Source: Acidobacteriota bacterium (GTDB lineage Bacteria > Acidobacteriota > Terriglobia > 20CM-2-55-15). Taken from it: DNA of 7,950 nt. Below are positions 6,254-7,950 of this stretch, piece after piece. The notes below the pieces were generated by a model. The model had not been told where the DNA came from. It saw only the letters and a list, made by a program, of their open reading frames with translations, and ran no database searches. The DNA lies in NCBI GenBank assembly GCA_003223895.1, contig QHXD01000174.1, positions 1-7,950 of the forward strand, written 5' to 3'. The position numbers were made by a program, and so were the translations under genes. Positions within the stretch are counted from its first letter, which is position 1. Each line of letters starts with the position of its first letter.

Positions 6254-6257
6254 TCCT
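6254..6257 (-). promoter_or_regulatory. Ribosome binding site of the complete PQQ dehydrogenase
   Basis: Read on the minus strand this is AGGA, seven bases before the first of three consecutive ATG codons (6246, 6243, 6240). It supports 6246 as the start and argues against the in-frame extension to 6330. The upstream repeat element ends eight bases away, so any promoter for a separate transcript would have to lie inside that element. Confidence 0.6.
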
Positions 6258-6265
6258 GGTTAAGC

Positions 6266-6471
6266 GAACCGTATTCCCCTCCTGGGACAGGAGGGGTGGA
6301 CGCGCCATCAAGAAAATGCTGCGAAGCCACCTTTGAAAGGCGCGGACGGGGTGGTCAGTTCGGCGAAACGTTTCGTGTGAGCGACCACCCCGTCTGCGCC
6401 CGCTTCGGAACGGGAGCATTTTATTAATGGCGCAGCCACCCCTCCTTCGCAAGGAGGGGAATACATGGTTC
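6266..6471. mobile_element. MITE-like palindromic element of about 206 bp
   Basis: The two ends are imperfect inverted repeats of roughly 55-60 bases (about 6266-6320 against 6413-6471), sharing GTATTCCCCTCCT, GAGGGGTGG, GCGCCAT and AAAATGCT. Each end carries its own hairpin: CCCCTCCT/AGGAGGGG at 6276-6296 and CCCCTCCTT/AAGGAGGGG at 6439-6459. An inner pair of 18-base arms (6339-6356 and 6383-6400, 17/18 matching, core GACGGGGTGGTC) flanks a 26-base centre. The element encodes no credible protein. It fills nearly all of the 245 bases between the two PQQ genes. From memory, this kind of GGAGGGGTGG/GACGGGGTGGTC repeat is dispersed in acidobacterial and related genomes; mobility is inferred from its structure, and no clear target-site duplication is visible. 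Confidence 0.75.
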
Positions 6472-6491
6472 CAATAAATCCATCCCACGTC

Positions 6492-7950
6492 TCAGTTCGG
6501 CAGCGTGAAGGCCCGGTTGAAAAGACTCTGAGTGACCGCGCCCAAACCGGTGATCACGGCGACATACTGTTTTCCGTTTACCCGATACGTGATCGTGCTG
6601 TTCTGGATCGGCCCTCCAAGCGTGGCTTCCCAGAGAATCTTTCCATTATCCGCATCGAACGCTCTGAATTTCTGATTGAGATCGCCCCAGAAGACCAGGT
6701 CTCCTGCGGTCGTCAGCGTCGCGCCGTTACCGGGAGCTGGACCTTCGTAAAGGCGAGTGATCTCGCCTGTCGCGACATTGACCTTGGCGAGCCCGCCGAA
6801 TTTTTCGGGATCGGACCCCGGACGGCGAGTGCCGAACCTGCGCTCCGGCGCGTTACCGGGCGTGGGCGGGGCGCCTCGAGGTCCTGGACTTCCGATGGCG
6901 CGAGTCATATCGAGGCAATCATCCGCATAGGGAATGTAGAGCGAATTCTTGCCGGGATGATAGGACATCGGCCAATAGCTTTTCGTGTTGTAAGCACAAA
7001 TGACGTGGTGTTCACCGGGCTGTTTGAGAACGACATCCCAATTGATGGTCGTCTTTCCGGTCTTGCCGTCGATGTTGGAGATCAGGAAATTCGGATCGTC
7101 ATAAGGAAAAGGATTGGCCCACAGGAACTGGCCGGTCGTGCGGTCGAGCGCAAATATTCCTCCGCCTTCTCCGACGTTCATGACGATGTCTCGTTCCTGA
7201 CCTTTAGGAATATCGGGATTGAGCCACTTCACGAATTTGGGATCGGGGCTGACCTTCGTACGCAGGAGAATTCTCTCGTTGGTGTAGTCCTGGTCCCAAT
7301 CGTCGCCGGGCAGATGCTGGAAATACCAGCGCAGCTTGCCGGTTTCGGCATCGAGCGCGACGGTTGAATTGCTGTAGAGATCGGCCGGGGCGGTTCTCGG
7401 AATCGCGTCGACGTTGCCGCCATGCCGAGCCGCGCGCGTGTTGGGCGTGGGATTCGCGACTCCCCAGTAGATGGTCTTGCGCGAGGGATCGTAGGATCCT
7501 CCCAATCCCCAGGTCGATGCAGTGCGCGTGGCTTCGGGCGCGCCGCCCCAGGTGGCGTCTCCGGTGGGATCATCCGACCCGGCCGCGGTGTAGAAACGCC
7601 AGGCTTCCTTCCCAGTCCGGGCGTCGTGGGCTGCGATGTAGCAATTTGCGCGCTGTCCGTTGCAGGTGCGGCCCGTGAGGACTTTATCGCCGAAAACGAT
7701 CGTTCCGGATGAAAGGCCGCCGGTGGATTGCGTTTCCCATCTCACCTTGCCGGTGTTGGCGTCCAGGGCCACGATGTAGTTGTCCGGCGCGCCGAATATG
7801 ATGAGATCTTCAAAGATGCCCAGCGTTTTCGTCCTCGAAGGTCCGCCGGTGGGCCGGACGTATTCCCAAATGACGTTGCCGTTCGCGGCGTCGAGAGCCT
7901 CGACGGCCGTTCGTCCCATGCCGTCCACCTGCGTCGGGACAGCAACGTAC
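6492..7950 (-). CDS. PQQ-type alcohol dehydrogenase homologue, N-terminus outside window
   Basis: 486 codons are visible from the window edge to the TGA at 6492-6494; the beginning, with any signal peptide, lies beyond 7950. Propeller W-motifs recur (ALDAANGNVIW, ALDANTGKVRW, AHDARTGKEAW, ALDAETGKLRW, AFDADNGKILW). Counted from the first visible codon, Asn166 (WGVANP) and Asp219-Gln-Asp221 (GDDWDQD) match the PQQ/metal region of methanol dehydrogenases. However, the segment that should carry the metal-ligand Glu reads TCNGQRANCYIAAHD, with Cys96 and Cys103, and the usual Arg position reads GEGGG (260-264). It therefore belongs to a different branch from its neighbour, possibly with altered cofactor binding; some acidobacterial homologues are suspected not to bind PQQ. 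There is no CxxCH in the visible part. It is upstream of, and codirectional with, the other PQQ gene, and probably once formed an operon with it before the repeat element inserted. The vicinal Cys pair, if present, would lie in the missing part. Confidence 0.82.
   Translation of the reverse strand, partial: YVAVPTQVDGMGRTAVEALDAANGNVIWEYVRPTGGPSRTKTLGIFEDLIIFGAPDNYIVALDANTGKVRWETQSTGGLSSGTIVFGDKVLTGRTCNGQRANCYIAAHDARTGKEAWRFYTAAGSDDPTGDATWGGAPEATRTASTWGLGGSYDPSRKTIYWGVANPTPNTRAARHGGNVDAIPRTAPADLYSNSTVALDAETGKLRWYFQHLPGDDWDQDYTNERILLRTKVSPDPKFVKWLNPDIPKGQERDIVMNVGEGGGIFALDRTTGQFLWANPFPYDDPNFLISNIDGKTGKTTINWDVVLKQPGEHHVICAYNTKSYWPMSYHPGKNSLYIPYADDCLDMTRAIGSPGPRGAPPTPGNAPERRFGTRRPGSDPEKFGGLAKVNVATGEITRLYEGPAPGNGATLTTAGDLVFWGDLNQKFRAFDADNGKILWEATLGGPIQNSTITYRVNGKQYVAVITGLGAVTQSLFNRAFTLPN

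Noticed and set aside
5518..6336. 272-codon plus-strand frame opposite the first PQQ dehydrogenase
   Set aside because: It is antisense to a well-supported quinoprotein and its end is made of the repeat element; no motif is recognised.
6266..6471. Complete insertion sequence
   Set aside because: There is no transposase frame and the element is only about 206 bp; a non-autonomous MITE-like repeat fits better.
6465..7367. 300-codon plus-strand frame opposite the second PQQ dehydrogenase
   Set aside because: It is antisense to conserved propeller repeats and starts at the edge of the repeat element; treated as a shadow.

Overview
The window is a GC-rich chromosomal stretch from a free-living bacterium. 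Three things suggest Acidobacteriota, of the Solibacter/Bryobacterales kind: the style of the two periplasmic-type PQQ alcohol dehydrogenase homologues, the high GC content, and several short palindromic repeat families at gene borders. This placement is an inference; there is no rRNA or other phylogenetic marker here. Nothing points to a plasmid or phage.

Layout. Positions 1-665 (minus strand) hold the N-terminal half of glyA (serine hydroxymethyltransferase), cut by the window edge just before its PLP lysine. A 186-bp divergent spacer holds a 30-bp perfect inverted repeat enclosing a tandem 26-bp repeat. On the plus strand follow a broken copy of the first 50 codons of metF (852-1058), an intact metF (1085-1975) whose last eight codons and stop come from a 41-bp perfect inverted repeat (1949-2048), a good sigma70-type promoter (2055-2084), a SAM-binding methyltransferase resembling the MidA/NDUFAF7 family (2105-3532), and, one base later, a short core MetE-type zinc methyltransferase (3534-4535). 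A 40-bp inverted repeat with a T10 run in its loop (4540-4635) separates these from the convergent minus-strand genes. Those are two PQQ-type alcohol dehydrogenase homologues (4630-6246 complete; 6492-7950 lacking its N-terminus), separated by a MITE-like element of about 206 bp (6266-6471).

How the genes fit. GlyA makes 5,10-methylene-tetrahydrofolate from serine, MetF reduces it to 5-methyl-tetrahydrofolate, and the core MetE-like protein has the complete zinc site expected for methyl transfer to homocysteine or a similar thiol. The region therefore looks like a one-carbon and methionine cluster. The unusual part is the tightly coupled SAM-family methyltransferase in front of a MetE lacking the N-terminal domain. 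The first PQQ enzyme keeps all recognisable cofactor and metal ligands, including the Asp-X-Asp pair typical of lanthanide-dependent enzymes. The second keeps Asp-X-Asp but lacks the usual Glu and Arg.

The most notable signals are (1) four apparently unrelated palindromic repeat elements at gene boundaries, two of which supply stop codons; (2) the partial metF duplication, whose nine differences are eight synonymous and one not; and (3) the methyltransferase/core MetE pair.
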